A stretch of DNA of 64,000 nt. It comes from Watersipora subatra (taxonomy: Eukaryota > Bryozoa > Gymnolaemata > Cheilostomatida > Watersiporidae). The notes beneath the pieces were generated by a model. That model saw only the letters and a program-made list of their open reading frames with translations. It was not told the origin of the DNA and searched no databases. The stretch spans positions 40,854,621 to 40,918,620 of the forward strand of contig NC_088711.1 of NCBI RefSeq assembly GCF_963576615.1. Reading direction: 5' to 3'. The position numbers and the translations under genes were made by a program. Below are positions 44,765-57,700 of this stretch, one piece after another (within the stretch, counting starts at the first letter, position 1; each line of letters starts with the position of its first letter).

Positions 44765-46784
44765 CTTTTATCAAAATCGATGATATTAATAATACTTGGT
44801 TGCAGGTCAATATTTAAAAACAATTAGAGAAACGCTAAGAAAATACTATTTGGGAAAATTCTATTTCTCGCTCAATCGGTAATTCAACATATCCAATTCA
44901 CTTTTCACGTGTGTAGACAGCATTTTGGTGGAATTGCTACAAGCTAGAGCTGTTGTACGAAAATATACAAGCTTAGGGAGAACGTATTGCTTTTCTGAAA
45001 CATATTACACGTTTTGTTTTTCTAAGCTTTCGGTTTATTTTGGCGAAGCCATTTCGATAATTAGTTTTAAAATTTTCTCGTTACTGAACCTCAATTACTT
45101 CAGATAAGCTTAGCATCATTTTAAATGTTGATCTTGCAATGACGATAGCTTAACATATGAGATTATGGTTTAGCTTACGGTGTGAGCAATTGTAAATTTT
45201 TAAAGACCCAATTACTATGTCTTTGACTTTTCTCAAAAAGATCAACTGTCATGTTTCAATATATTTTAGCACATTGAACTCGCTTTTTACCCTAGCAAAC
45301 TTATTGTTATTATTTACTAGTTAGATTTTAGTTTTATTATGTTTTAGCTTTGAAATATTCACATTAAATAACTTTTGCTAAAAGCCCACCCCAAGAGACA
45401 GAAGGAGCAAAAGCTTTGTACCAATAAAAAAGATCAGTTTTTCTTTTGCATTGATGGTGTTTTTCTTTTCATATTTATTTTTTTGGTCGTTAGTCGCTTG
45501 TCATTGTTTATTAACGTAGTTATTCTGAACATTCGAAGCTGATGTTTTATTCTTCTCGCACCCTTTGCATACACTCCAGAGGTTTCTGTAGTTTAACTAA
45601 GTAACTAATTGTAGTATACACTATTGAAACTGTACTCTTTTAAAAGTTTGTTTACTTTTGAGGCTTGAACTGTTGTAAAACTTTGAGAGTTTTTATATTT
45701 TTTAAAAACAAATCTTATTTTGCTGCCCTATACCATTCTGTTCATTCTTGGGCATCGTTGCATTTCTAGTTGACAGTGTTTGACTAATTTGCTTTTCTTG
45801 TTAAACATTTGTGAAACGTTTCATTATTTTGATAGGCTGGGAGAATTTTTGTAGCATTGAGACATTTACTTTCATCACCATTTTATTAGTTATGTTAAAG
45901 AGAACTTTATAGTCAGTATACTCATTAGCATTCGTATGGCTCGAGCCAATTAGAATGAGATGATAACGTAAAAGACCTTTCTTTATCTTCTACAACTTGA
46001 CCCCTTATAAAATATAAAAAAGATGTTTGTGATGAATCTCAAACATTTTTTTTATATTTGATTTTAATTAGCGCATTTGTTTCAAAGATTTTACTAAATC
46101 CATATTTTATTCCAAAGGTAGAATTCCGTTCAATAGAAAAATTCCAGAGGATTCTACTATTACTATTCTATTAAGTCACTAGTCACTATGTTACGGGTTG
46201 GTTTTCAAGACATTCAAAAATCCGTGGTTACTGACTCTCCAAGAAATCTTTGTATTAGCATTAAGCAGACTATCTCCAGATACTTCCATATAAATAAATT
46301 AGCCTCAGCTTAATATCCTTTTTTTGTTTTGTAACAAAACAATTGTGTTTTATAGTGTTAGGGCACATTAATCCTTACTGAGGTAACAATCCAGGAATCG
46401 AAGTCAGGCGGCTATGTGATAGCGCCACTTGGTTAAACATCAGTTAATTTGAAGGAAAGCATAGTTACAATTTTAGCACAACTTATAGCCACACAATAAT
46501 ACAAGCATTGCTACTAGTGACTTTTTATCCTTTTTACGGCTTGCCAATTTAGCTGGATAAAAAGTTTACTATTGTAGGAATATCCTTATAGTTTCAACAT
46601 CATACTACACTCCCACGATTTGTGTAAAATATAAGAGCTTTTGTATCGGAGATTATTAATTTTCTCACCCTTTTAGCAATGATAGGGCATAGCCTACTCT
46701 GTATTCTTACTGGTCACTTTACCAGAAGAGTTTGAAAATTTCTTTATAATGAACTCATCTTTTTTATACAAAAGCTGAGACTAA
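44765..46784. other. Divergent promoter spacer between PPAN and PIN4
   Basis: 2.0 kb separate the two start codons. The region is AT-rich and has no protein-like exon. A tRNA-related SINE fragment sits at about 46370-46450. No firm promoter boxes can be assigned by eye. Both genes face outward, so a shared bidirectional promoter is possible but the distance is large. Confidence 0.55.
46370..46450 (-). mobile_element. tRNA-related SINE fragment
   Basis: On the minus strand, AACCAAGTGGCGCTATCACA (box A region) and GACTTCGATTCCTGG (box B region) are about 30 bases apart, followed by an unpaired 3' side. It resembles a decayed tRNA head, not a working gene. Confidence 0.5.
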
Positions 46785-47884
46785 ATGCCACCAAAGAAAG
46801 GAAAAGGTGGAGGCAAAGGCGCTGGAAAAGGAGGTAAGATGTAAGATTATTGGAACTGGGTTGAAGTGCGGGTGAAGTCTGACAGTTGAATATTACATGA
46901 CCCAGTCATATTTTAGATAGCGATGGAGGAGGGAAAAAAGAAGCCAAGGGTGGTACTGCTGTAAAAGTTAGACATATCTTGTGTGAGAAACATGGAAAAG
47001 TAATGGAAGCTATGGAAAAGTTAAAAGCAGGTGAGATTGACATACTGTATTTAAATCTGGCATTATTTTCACCAATTTGGCATACATAAAAGTCTAAAAT
47101 CTTTGTTAACACGATCTGGTTTTTTATATAGAACTAGTCGAATGCCCGGCGTTACACGGACTTATTAAAAAACAGTCTATAAATAGTGGCAGGTAATATA
47201 GTTGCCAGCTACTTGCCATTAGCCTGGCACATTGCCAATAGCTAATTTGAGTAAACTAGTATTGCTAAACTTACTAATAGGAGCAGTGAGAGCAAGCTTT
47301 AGTGACGTTGCATAACGCAGAGTGCTATGCTCTGTGTCATGCATATTTTAACCCAGATAGCGATTCATATCGCCCAATGTATCCATTGCATCTCGGGTAG
47401 CTTAATCGGTTAGTTTATTGCCTGGCGAATAGGAGGTTTCGAGATTTAATCCTCTGCAATACGGGTTTGTCATCGTTAGATACTAATTCCAATAGCTGAA
47501 CAGACCGAACGACAGACGATCACAGATGACAAACTTTGAGATTTATATATATAGATAATTTAAGTTGACAGGTTTTTTGCGATGTTCTGATTAGTTATTC
47601 GATGTTTGTGGAGACCGTGAAAGCCCCACCAGGGTTCATTTCAAGTTACCCTGATAACTCTGCTTGTAGGTCAAAAGTTTGATGAGGTCGCGAGACTGCA
47701 CAGCGAAGATAAAGCGAGACAAGGTGGTGACCTCGGGTGGATGACGCGTGGCTCTATGGTTGGGCCTTTCCAAGATGCAGCATTTGCTCTGCCTAACAGC
47801 ACAACCAACAACCCTAATTATACTGACCCTCCTATTAAGACCAAGTTTGGGTATCATATCATCATGGTCGAAGGAAAAAAATAA
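46785..47884 (+). CDS. PIN4: Parvulin-14 peptidyl-prolyl cis-trans isomerase, complete, 3 exons
   Basis: Exons 46785-46833, 46917-47030 and 47670-47884 join in phase 1 both times, giving 125 residues (human Par14 is 131). The N-terminus [16 protein letters not shown] is the family's basic Gly/Lys-rich DNA- and pre-ribosome-binding arm, here slightly short. The rotamase domain (about 32-125) shows [51 protein letters not shown] and [12 protein letters not shown], nearly identical to the human protein. Parvulin-14 isomerises X-Pro bonds with preference for basic or neutral residues and is found in nucleus, nucleolus and spindle, with reported links to pre-rRNA processing. Intron 2 contains a SINE. 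Its neighbour PPAN is divergent and also a ribosome-assembly gene. Confidence 0.98.
47137..47544 (+). mobile_element. tRNA-related SINE, family A copy 3
   Basis: It begins AACTAGTCGAATGCCCGGCG, has TAGCCTGGCACATTGCCAAT in the middle, a tRNA-like part CTCGGGTAGCTTAATCGGTT with box-B-like GGTTTCGAGATTTAATCC at about 47390-47460, and a TTTATATATATAGAT tail. It fills most of PIN4 intron 2. Confidence 0.75.
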
Positions 47885-48728
47885 AATATGTCTGAACTCA
47901 TACTATGCCTGATTTCATACATCCTTATTCCATTTCATCTACAGAAGTATCAATCAAACCTTTAGACCCATTTGTTAACATAGGTTAACATTTGTTAACA
48001 TAGGCGTGTTGGTTCACATTTAAACATCTTTGTTAGTGTCTTATTGTAGCGTATTCCATCAGGTGTGATTGGAACAACATCAGTATTTTATTCATTCATC
48101 TATACACCCAACAGACCAGACTATTATCTAGCTAATTCTTTGAAATGAGCATCGCACCCTAAACTTTTAGCTGAAATAATTCTCATAATTAAATCTAGAT
48201 AAAAAATATAAACGATCACAGAACATTACACAACATTTCTCACCAAGTCTTCGAAAATATCCAGACAAAATTTCAATAAAGCGAAGTGATAAAAAGAGCA
48301 TAGTCTAAAAATCTGCCATACGTAGGCAAAGTGCTGGTTTGATTTCTAGTGGAAGAAGGAAACTGACAACAGCCAAAGCAAAATGGAAACAGGAAGCGCT
48401 CAATAAAAATAAAACAGGAATAGCTATTGACGTTGAGCTAGCGCCTAGGTACAAAATATTCAAAGAGTAATATTGATATAGCTGAAACAGTTTTTGGAAG
48501 ATATTTTACAGTTACACACATCTAAGCGAACAAAATTCTGTCAGCAATTCATTTACAAACTTGCCCATCTTCATTCAAAGTGACAACTGGAAAATAAGCA
48601 GATAGTAACTGATTCTCAAAATGCTGCTTTTTGATGATAGATAATAAACATACAGACCTTGGCCTTAAGCTGGATGATAATCAGTATACAAAAAATCAAG
48701 TAAAAATGTGTAACTCGATAGTGTACAG
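47885..48728. other. Convergent spacer between PIN4 and MDM1
   Basis: About 0.85 kb with the 3' UTRs of two convergent genes. A plus-strand AATAAA at 48275-48280 is the likely PIN4 signal, about 390 bases after its stop. A second AATAAA overlaps the PIN4 stop codon itself and is probably chance. No other gene is seen. Confidence 0.55.
48275..48280 (+). terminator. Candidate polyadenylation signal of PIN4
   Basis: AATAAA, about 390 bases past the PIN4 stop and before the convergent MDM1 last exon. Position only. Confidence 0.4.
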
Positions 48729-51700
48729 TTATCTGCGGGAAGGCTTACGTCGAGTTGCCCAAAACTCTGTTCGCCGTTTTTCAGCTTTGTCCAAAAGTTC
48801 GTGAGCCAATACACTAGATGAACTGGCTAAACTTTGCATTGAAGAGGACAGAACGCTTCCATGGGACAAATCCTTATCACCTCTACCATTTGTCTTCTTT
48901 ATTCCACCTATGAATATTCACATCAAATCATCTGTATGTCAGATACCAATCAAAACTAGAACAAGATTAATCCGTCAGCATATGTAAGCCAACAGCATTC
49001 AGCCAAAAGATTGCCTGTAGTCTACAGGTTTTCACAAGGCAATTTTGTCCTCTCAGTCATACTATCGCATATAGTAAAGCATTTCTGTCAACAAAGACTA
49101 AATTGCTGAACATGGAAAATTAAGGCTTTTGCTTGCCATAACAAAGGGTATAAAGCAGTTTTTGGACTAAGACTAAAACCATCTAGCTGTCAAACTTGTG
49201 AACAACCACAAGCAGCCCTGACAAGTAGTACAGTCCTTTATATGTACAGCCTTTGACTGCAGAACATCGGATATTTTTTATCTACGCCTATTCTGTCACT
49301 TATATTTATACAAAGACTTGATGAATGCCCAGCATTGCCCGGGTAATAAAAAAGTCTTTGCACAGAAAATTTATTTTTATTTAATATACAACAGTTACCA
49401 TTTTAACTTTCAAACTTTATATCATGAAAAAAATGTTGGGCAGTTCCAATAAATTAAAAGAATAATAAAACAACTGTAAAAGTTTTCAAATTTTTTCAAA
49501 CAACTATAATTTAAATTTCATACCATGAAAAAAGTTTTTTGTGCAATTGAAATAAACTGAGAGAAAAAATAAAACAACTGTAAAGGTTTTTAAATGTAAA
49601 TGTGGAATAATTAGCGAGTGATGGTAAAATAAAATCGGCTTTGTTATGATTACAATGAAAAACTATTCGGTACACAATTATATGATTTTAATTCATTTCA
49701 GTGTTGACATCGTAAGGCGAAAATTTCATATAGAGTGGTATAGAAATCCGTAGCAATTATCTAATGCAAACACTCCCTGGTAAAAATCATCAAAATTTAA
49801 ATACATACATACTGTAGATATTAAAAATTGGGAACTAAAATAACTAAAGTAAAGTAACTAAAGTAACTTTAATATGTATTTTACTAAACTTCAACTTTGT
49901 CATAACCTAAAACTTTATCACCCATCTGTTTTCGGTTTCACGATAACTTATAACGAATAACGCTGAGTTAAGATAGAGAGTAAGTGAGCATCGTATCTCT
50001 TTCAAGCGTTGTGGGAGTGATTTTAGTGAATAGCATATCGGCATTTTTGTTATTACGCCGTAATCAGTACACCGACAGGCAAATTTTAATTTGAAGAGAA
50101 ATTTTGTTAATATATTGTGGGAGAGAAGTCAAAAAAAAATTTCGTCCTTTTGTAACGAGTACAAAAAACCCTTGTTTTTCACTTTTCAAGGCGAAAAAAA
50201 TCTTAGAACATGGGCATTGCAACCCAAGGGCACACTGTATTAAGTAATAATATAGCCTGTCCAAAGGGTATACAGTATATGGTATGAGCAATAAGTGGGA
50301 TAAGAACGGTTTAACCTTGTGGTTACGCATGTTTGTTAGGGTATACAGTATATGGTATGAGCAATAAGTGGGATAAGAACGGTTTAACCTTGTGGTTACG
50401 CATGTTTGTTAGGGTATACAGTATATGGTATGAGCAATAAGTGGGATAAGAACGGTTTAACCTTGTGGTTACGCATGTTTGTTAGGGTGTACAGTATATG
50501 GTATGAGCAATAAGTGGGATACAAACGGTTTAACCTTGTGATTACGCATGTTTGTTAGGGTATACAGTATATGGTATGAGCAATAAGTGGGATACAAACG
50601 GTTTAACCTTGTGATTACGCATGTTTGTTAGGGTATACAGTATATGGTATGAGCAATAACTGGGATAAGAACGGTTTAACCTTGTGGTTACGCATGTTTG
50701 TTAGGGTATACAGTATATGGTATGAGCAATAAGTGGGATAAAAACGGTTTAACCTTGTGATTACGCATGTTTGTTAGGGTATACAGTATATGGTATGAGC
50801 AATAAGTGGGATAAGAACGGTTTAACCTTATGGTTACGCATGTTTGTTAGGGTATACAGTATATGGTATGAGCAATAAGTGGGATAAGAACGGTTTAACC
50901 TTGTGGTTACGCATGTTTGTTAGGGTATACAGTATATGGTATGAGCGATAAGTGGGATAAGAACGGTTTAACCTCGTGGTTACGCATGTTTGTTAGGGTA
51001 TACAGTATATGGTATGAGCGATAAGTGGGATAAGAACGGTTTAACCTTGTGGTTACACATGTTTGTTAGGGTATACAGTATATGGTATGAGCAATAAGTG
51101 GGATAAGAACGGTTTAACCTTGTGGTTTCGCATGTTTGTTAGGGTGTACAGTATATGGTATGAGCGATAAGTGGGATAAGAACGGTTTAACCTTGTGGTT
51201 ACGCATGTTTGTTAGGGTGTACAGTATATGGTATGAGCGATAAGTGGGATAATAACGGTTTAACCTCGTGGTTACGCATGTTTGTTAAGGTATACAGTAT
51301 ATGGTATGAGCGATAAGTGGGATAAGAACGGTTTAACCTCGTGGTTACGCATGTTTGTTAGGGTATACAGTATATGGTATGAGCGATAAGTGGGATAAGA
51401 ACGGTTTAACCTTGTGGTTTCGCATGTTTGTTAGGGTGTACAGTATATGGTATGAGCGATAAGTGGGATAAGAACGGTTTAACCTTGTGGTTACGCATGT
51501 TTGTTAGGGTGTACAGTATATGGTATGAGCGATAAGTGGGATAAGAACGGTTTAACCTCGTGGTTACGCATGTTTGTTAGGGTATACAGTATATGGTATG
51601 AGCGATAAGTGGGATAAGAACGGTTTAACCTCGTGGTTACGCATGTTTGTTAGGGTATACAGTATATGGTATGAGCGATAAGTGGGATAAGAACGGTTTA

Positions 51701-54700
51701 ACCTTGTGGTTTCGCATGTTTGTTAGGGTATACAGTATATGGTATGAGTGATAAGTGGGATAAGAACGGTTTAACCTTGTGGTTTCGCATGTTTGTTAGG
51801 GTGTACAGTATATGGTATGAGCGATAAGTGGGATAAGAACGGTTTAACCTCGTGGTTACGCTTGTTTGTTAGGGTATACAGTATATGGTATGAGCGATAA
51901 GTGGGATAAGAACGGTTTAACCTCGTGGTTACGCATGTTTGTTAGGGTATACAGTATATGGTATGAGCAATAAGTGGGATAAGAACGGTTTAACCTTGTG
52001 GTTACGCATGTTTGTTAGGGTATACAGTATATGGTATGAGCAATAAGTAGGATAAGAACGGTTTAACCTTGTGGTTACGCATGGTTAAAGACGCGCGATT
52101 AGACTGTCACAAGTTCCAATACGAAGGTGACTTTTCGATGGTAAAACTTTATCGCTACCCGACAGACAAACATTAAGATTTATATAGAAGATAACATGAA
52201 AATAGACTCGGAGTCGTCCTCTTATAACAAGTCAATCAATACAAGTCGTTTCTTACATCAGCTTCAATGGCTAAAAAATGTGCACATCTTTACATGCACT
52301 GAAATTCTCACCTGAAGAGTGGAGTTGTCTCATCGGGATATTGTAAGTCTCCGCTGCGCCTTCCATCAATGGTTTCATTCCTATAACAAGTGCAATGAAT
52401 TGATCAATATATAGAGAAGGGTATATAGAGAAGCATAATAAACTATTGTAGAACCAAATTGCTGCCAAATTGTCATCCTACACCATGTAAACTTTAACAG
52501 TAGCATTTATCAGTTAAAAGAGATAACAGCAGCAGTCTACGCATTCAGCAAAAATGGTTTTTGGGGAGACAACTTTACTTTATGAGTAATAATTTCCTCA
52601 TGGAACAATTTTTATTAATCAATAGCATACTAGGTGCAGGAATGCAGTCTATCTGCTATAGCTATTTAGCTGGCTATTCAACAATCTAAACAATTTAATG
52701 TTTTTGGGCAAATCAGTTCTCAGAGGCTTCTGAAGAACTTCATTTCAGATCGCCTATATTCATCTTAAAAATGGTCTTCATTATATTGATGGCGGCATTG
52801 TCATTGCACCCAATGCTTTGAAAATTCAAACCTACTGAGCTAAGTATACGGTGCGCTACATCAATATTTCTATTTACTGACTTATTGAATTGATTATCAT
52901 ATCCATCTCTGATGAAGTATTTATAACAATTCTAATAAAAGGTACACAGGTAGCAATCTCGTTACCTGCTGGTGAGCTCCTCTTCTTGCTTGGGCTACTT
53001 AAGTATTTGGAGAGCAGCACATCGTCATTGTCAGCAGTGTCATCCAGAAGGTCGTGCGTGTCATCTGTTGGTTTTCCAGCCACTGGAGAGATCGAATAGG
53101 ACGAGGTCACTATTGAGCCTTTTTTCGCTGACTCTTCCACTGCCGCCTCATCCTATAATAAAGTTTGTAACGATGGTAAAAGAAAGTTTTATTATAAAAG
53201 ATCACAAAAGTCATATACAAAATCACTGGTTGGGTGTTACCGTTTAAAAAATTTTTTATTTGTTCACCATTATAAATGGTTTGATTAGCTACAAAATTTT
53301 AACTGCTCATTGAGGTGGGTTAGTGAAAGTACCTTCATACAATAATTAAATATTTTCTGCTAGAACCAGGGTTATTTTGACTGGTTCTTAACCCCCCATA
53401 TGATTAGTGTATACACGTTGTGGCCAGTAGTCTGCAGTTGCCTCTTTTCCAGCTCAATTAGAACAACAATTAAACTTCACCAGCAGTACAGATGCACGTA
53501 TCAGTGAAGCAGACAAAAAATAAACCTACTAGATGAGATTTTGCGGAGACGCAGTCGCATCTATCTGAGAGAGGAGTTGGCTTGGTGGTTTGGACAGCAG
53601 GTACATATGATGAAGACCGCATATCTTCATGTTCTGTAGAGTTGCTTTGCTTTTGCTCAACTTGCTCAGATTCGCAATTCTTTGCAACGGAGGGCTCCAG
53701 CGTATTAGTTTCAGAATGCCCAGACCTGATGCTACGCACCCTGCAAGCGTCACTCAAAATCATGCAACAAAGTCAAAAAGGACGTCCAAATTTGGTAATC
53801 AAACAAGGTGGCTGTTATAGAATAGCATGAACTAGATCATCAAAAGTAACACAAATTTTGCGCACGATTAAACGGAATGTAAGAGAACTGGTAGAAAAGA
53901 AGGAAGAGTGAGTGAAAATCGGTGACAAAAAGAAAGATAGAAATAACTGATTCGAATGAGGGCAGTTATCGCAGACTCTGTAATATGAACTTGTTAGCAT
54001 CAAATAATCATTAAAAATCATGCCAATGATGGAATTAGCAGACTTATTAATAATTTCGTTCACGCAAATAAACAAGCAACTGAATTTAGGGCTGCTAAAA
54101 TCATTCACTCCAAATTCATTGGGTAGTAGATGCCTATGACTTGAGTGTAATGTGTCAGAAGCAATTAAGAAGTGACACATGTCAGAATTCAAAAGAGGGT
54201 ACTGTGGCTGAACATTCAGGTAGATGACAAGTATCAAAAAGTTCAAGCAAATGAAAGTCAGAATGTTTACACAAGTGGCAGGTGTCAGCAGGTAGTTGTT
54301 GGCTTCTAACAGCTTACGTGTCAGATTCACTGGTTGATCTGGAACCATCACATGACCACGCTAGCCTGTGGGTGCCTGCTTGCTCAGTGACAGATTCTGG
54401 AGGGCGATGCTGGCTGGCCGATGACAATAAAGTGGACTTTTCAGTTTCCGTGGACTGTTTATCTAGCACTAACTCTGACAGGCTGCTCGCTATGGATGAG
54501 GTATCCCAAAGCTTAGCTTGAGTTGCCAATAACTGGCCCACGTGTTCTCGGCTGAAATGCATTCCCCGTGCACGCTTCCTGTTAATGGACATAAACACGT
54601 ATAAATCTAGAATCACTGATAATAAAAAGTTTTAGTCTTAATATAGGTCAAATTTTTACATAACTTACCGATATTCCTCAGCCTTTTCTCTCAACTCTCT

Positions 54701-57700
54701 CACCTCAGCAAACCAGTTGTTCTCTGCTATCAATCCATTTGCCTTATCATTGCCTACCACCTTTCCAGGTTCATCTTCCTATTAATAAAAAAGTGAATAT
54801 TTTCTCAAAATTTTGACAAAGAAAATATATTTGTAAACTTTATGATTTTTAAAACGTTAAATCATTAAAATGTTGAAATGATAGTTCTAAACTTAAGAGA
54901 ACGTTACTTAGCAGTAATTTTTAAAAAACTGTTTTAAAAAACATATAGATTCATAGAAGCAAAGTTAACAAAAAGAGAATCATTACTTACATCTTTTTTC
55001 TTAGATGAATATTTGGCATTTTGAGATATGCCCCGGTCATAGGATAAATGCGTGAATGGCTGGAACTTTGCCAGATATTCTGATGCCCACTCACTGTAAA
55101 GAGTCAGCCAACATTTCAACTCAGGGCATTCGTTTTTCTCACAACTATGTTACTCTATCCAAGCTAACCTCTAACTTTTTGTATGAAAAGGTAACAATTG
55201 ATAATTAGTAGGCAACAGAAACATTCTACCTGCGTTGAAGTTGAGTAGCTTTGACTGGACTATCAGGTGACTCCGCGATCTGCCTGCTGACTGGCCAAGC
55301 GCAACTTTTTTTAGCCGACTCAGGTAGTGGCTCATGTACAGTTTTCGATGGAAGACCTGCCGGGCGTTGTTTGCTGACATCTGGTGTTGGCTGATCGGCC
55401 GGCTTGGTTGGACATGGCTTAAATGGTGCTTTAAAGTCAGGCTGACGCTAATAAAAAATAAAAAATTAATAAATAGTTTGAGAAAGATTAGAAAACGCAA
55501 ACAGATTTAATAGTAAAACAACTAATTCAACTCTTAAGTCACTTTTATCACAACAAACTATGAGAGAAGCAAGCACATTTACTGCTTGCCTTATTAGAAG
55601 CGCTGCATTTGCTGTCACTCAGTGTCAAGATGAATACATTGTCACTCTATGTCAAGATGAATACATGGTCACTCTATGTCAAGATGCATACATTGTCACT
55701 CAATGTCAAGAGGCATACGCTGTCACTCAATGTCAAAATGCATACATTGTCACTCAATATCAAGATGCATACATTGTCACTCAGTGTCAAGATGCATACA
55801 TTGTCAGTCAGTGTCAAGAAGATGTAAAAACTACAACATTCTTCCAGAAATATTAAAATCGCTCAACATTAGGTTCATTGTTAAAAACATACAAAATGAC
55901 TGAAAAATGAACCCAACGTGAGAGAGATGATGAATATAACCTAAAATTACATACAAATAAATTCTTGCAACCTCAAGCAGTGCTATGGTTCCACAAACTA
56001 ACCATTCCATATTCCATTACTGCCATCTAAGGAGGACTCGAAGCGAAATAAAAACTGTATTTTTCACTAACAAGAAAAACCCCTCACCTCTTTTGCAACC
56101 TCAACTACTGCCAGTTCATCAGAACCTTCCAACATCTCATTGTTATTGTTGTTATTGTTGTTATTGTTGTTGTTATTATTGCTGTTGAGTTGACTATCAG
56201 AAGCTCTGACAGACCCTTTAGACGGGGATAGCCAGCACTTGTACTGGCTTCTATACTCAGTGGATGTGGAAGCGCGGGTGTGATGAACAGTGGGCTGCAT
56301 CTCAGTGTTGCTGTTGTATATCACCTGTGGTCAGTAACGGTATTTTATAGAGAAAGGAGAATGAACTATAAACTTCAAGCATGCAACGAGCGTTACATAG
56401 GGTAAACCTAATGATTGTGCTTTCAGAATTACCGCAAAGATTAAGCGTGAGAGTTCACTAAAAAGAGTTTTAAAAATGAACTTACACAAAATTTTAGTAG
56501 ATTTTATCAGAAAGTGTCGGTGTTTTTTCTAAACTTGATGACTATTTTTTGTTTATGGTGATCTGACTAACAGGATGTTGCAAGATAAAAATTGACAAAA
56601 ACTCAATCACAGTTGAAGGGCTCAAAGGAAAATATGTGAGAAATGATGTCATTAGTTACTATCGCTGCGGTAGTTGATATGAGCTATTGAGCTCAAGTTG
56701 CAGCATTACGATTCTCTATTCTGTCGGTCTCTTTGCAACTACAGACATCATAATCTCACTTTTGCTTGATCAGAGCATTTTAACCGCGATCAGGTTTTGT
56801 TGATTTTCTTCTTGAAACATCTTGCTAGTCAGACAGCCTCAGACATCATAAATGACCGCAAACGATAAAAAAATATCAATACTTTCTAATAAAATCTACT
56901 AAAATTCTGTGCAGATTCATTTTCAAGCGCAATACTATACTTCATAAAGTTTCGATGATGCTAAACAAGAAAATCGTCACACCTATACTCAATATCACAC
57001 TCGGAAAAGCGCTGTCAAGATAAGTAGAACCAGCTTAACACTAACATATGTCAGCGTACGAGCATATTTCATGCTTGACATAGAGATATAAAACATCATA
57101 TTACTATTGTGAGTGGCCAACCTGTTTGGCAGCTAAAACTGGTGTGGGTCTCTCACAGCGCCTCCATTTAAACATCTTCTGGTATTCAGACCTCTTAACA
57201 CTAGCAGACTCTCGTTGAGGCGCCAGACCAGCCCGGTACCTCATGACGTGTTCCAGATTCTATAAACCAGATAGATAATTGTGCTTCGTATCAGGAGACA
57301 TTGATTATATAGCCTACACTACATTCTATAGAGTAGAAAATATTATTGAGAGGGACTATTAATACACGCTCGTAAGATCTGCAGTCACCTGCTGATTTAG
57401 CTATTTATTAATATAGGAAACAATGCTCAAAATAAATTCGTGTCTATCCAAAAGCCTTTTATAATAATTACATTATATATTATATTATATGTTGATATAT
57501 TATGGTGTATTAATTATAACTGTTATCATCATTATTGCTATTGTTATTATTAGGTTGGTCAAACCGGTACACTGCTTTTAAACAAGTTTTCTTGTCGTTA
57601 ACCTCTGTTCATATTGCTTAACTTAGAAGAGCACATCGATACGCTTTATCTTGTATGAACAATTATCAGTGTCAATTGCTTGATGCTGCCAAAAATAGAG

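Noticed and set aside
50264-52090. Interstitial telomere-like repeat because of TGTTAGGGT in every unit
   Set aside because: Only one TTAGGG per 73-bp unit, so this is not a telomeric tandem.
54282-54521. Plus-strand frame of 79 codons
   Set aside because: It is the antisense shadow of the MDM1 exon at 54318-54578.
55560-55856. 98-codon frame with nine-residue repeats
   Set aside because: A 27-bp minisatellite keeps every frame open, and the region is intronic in MDM1.
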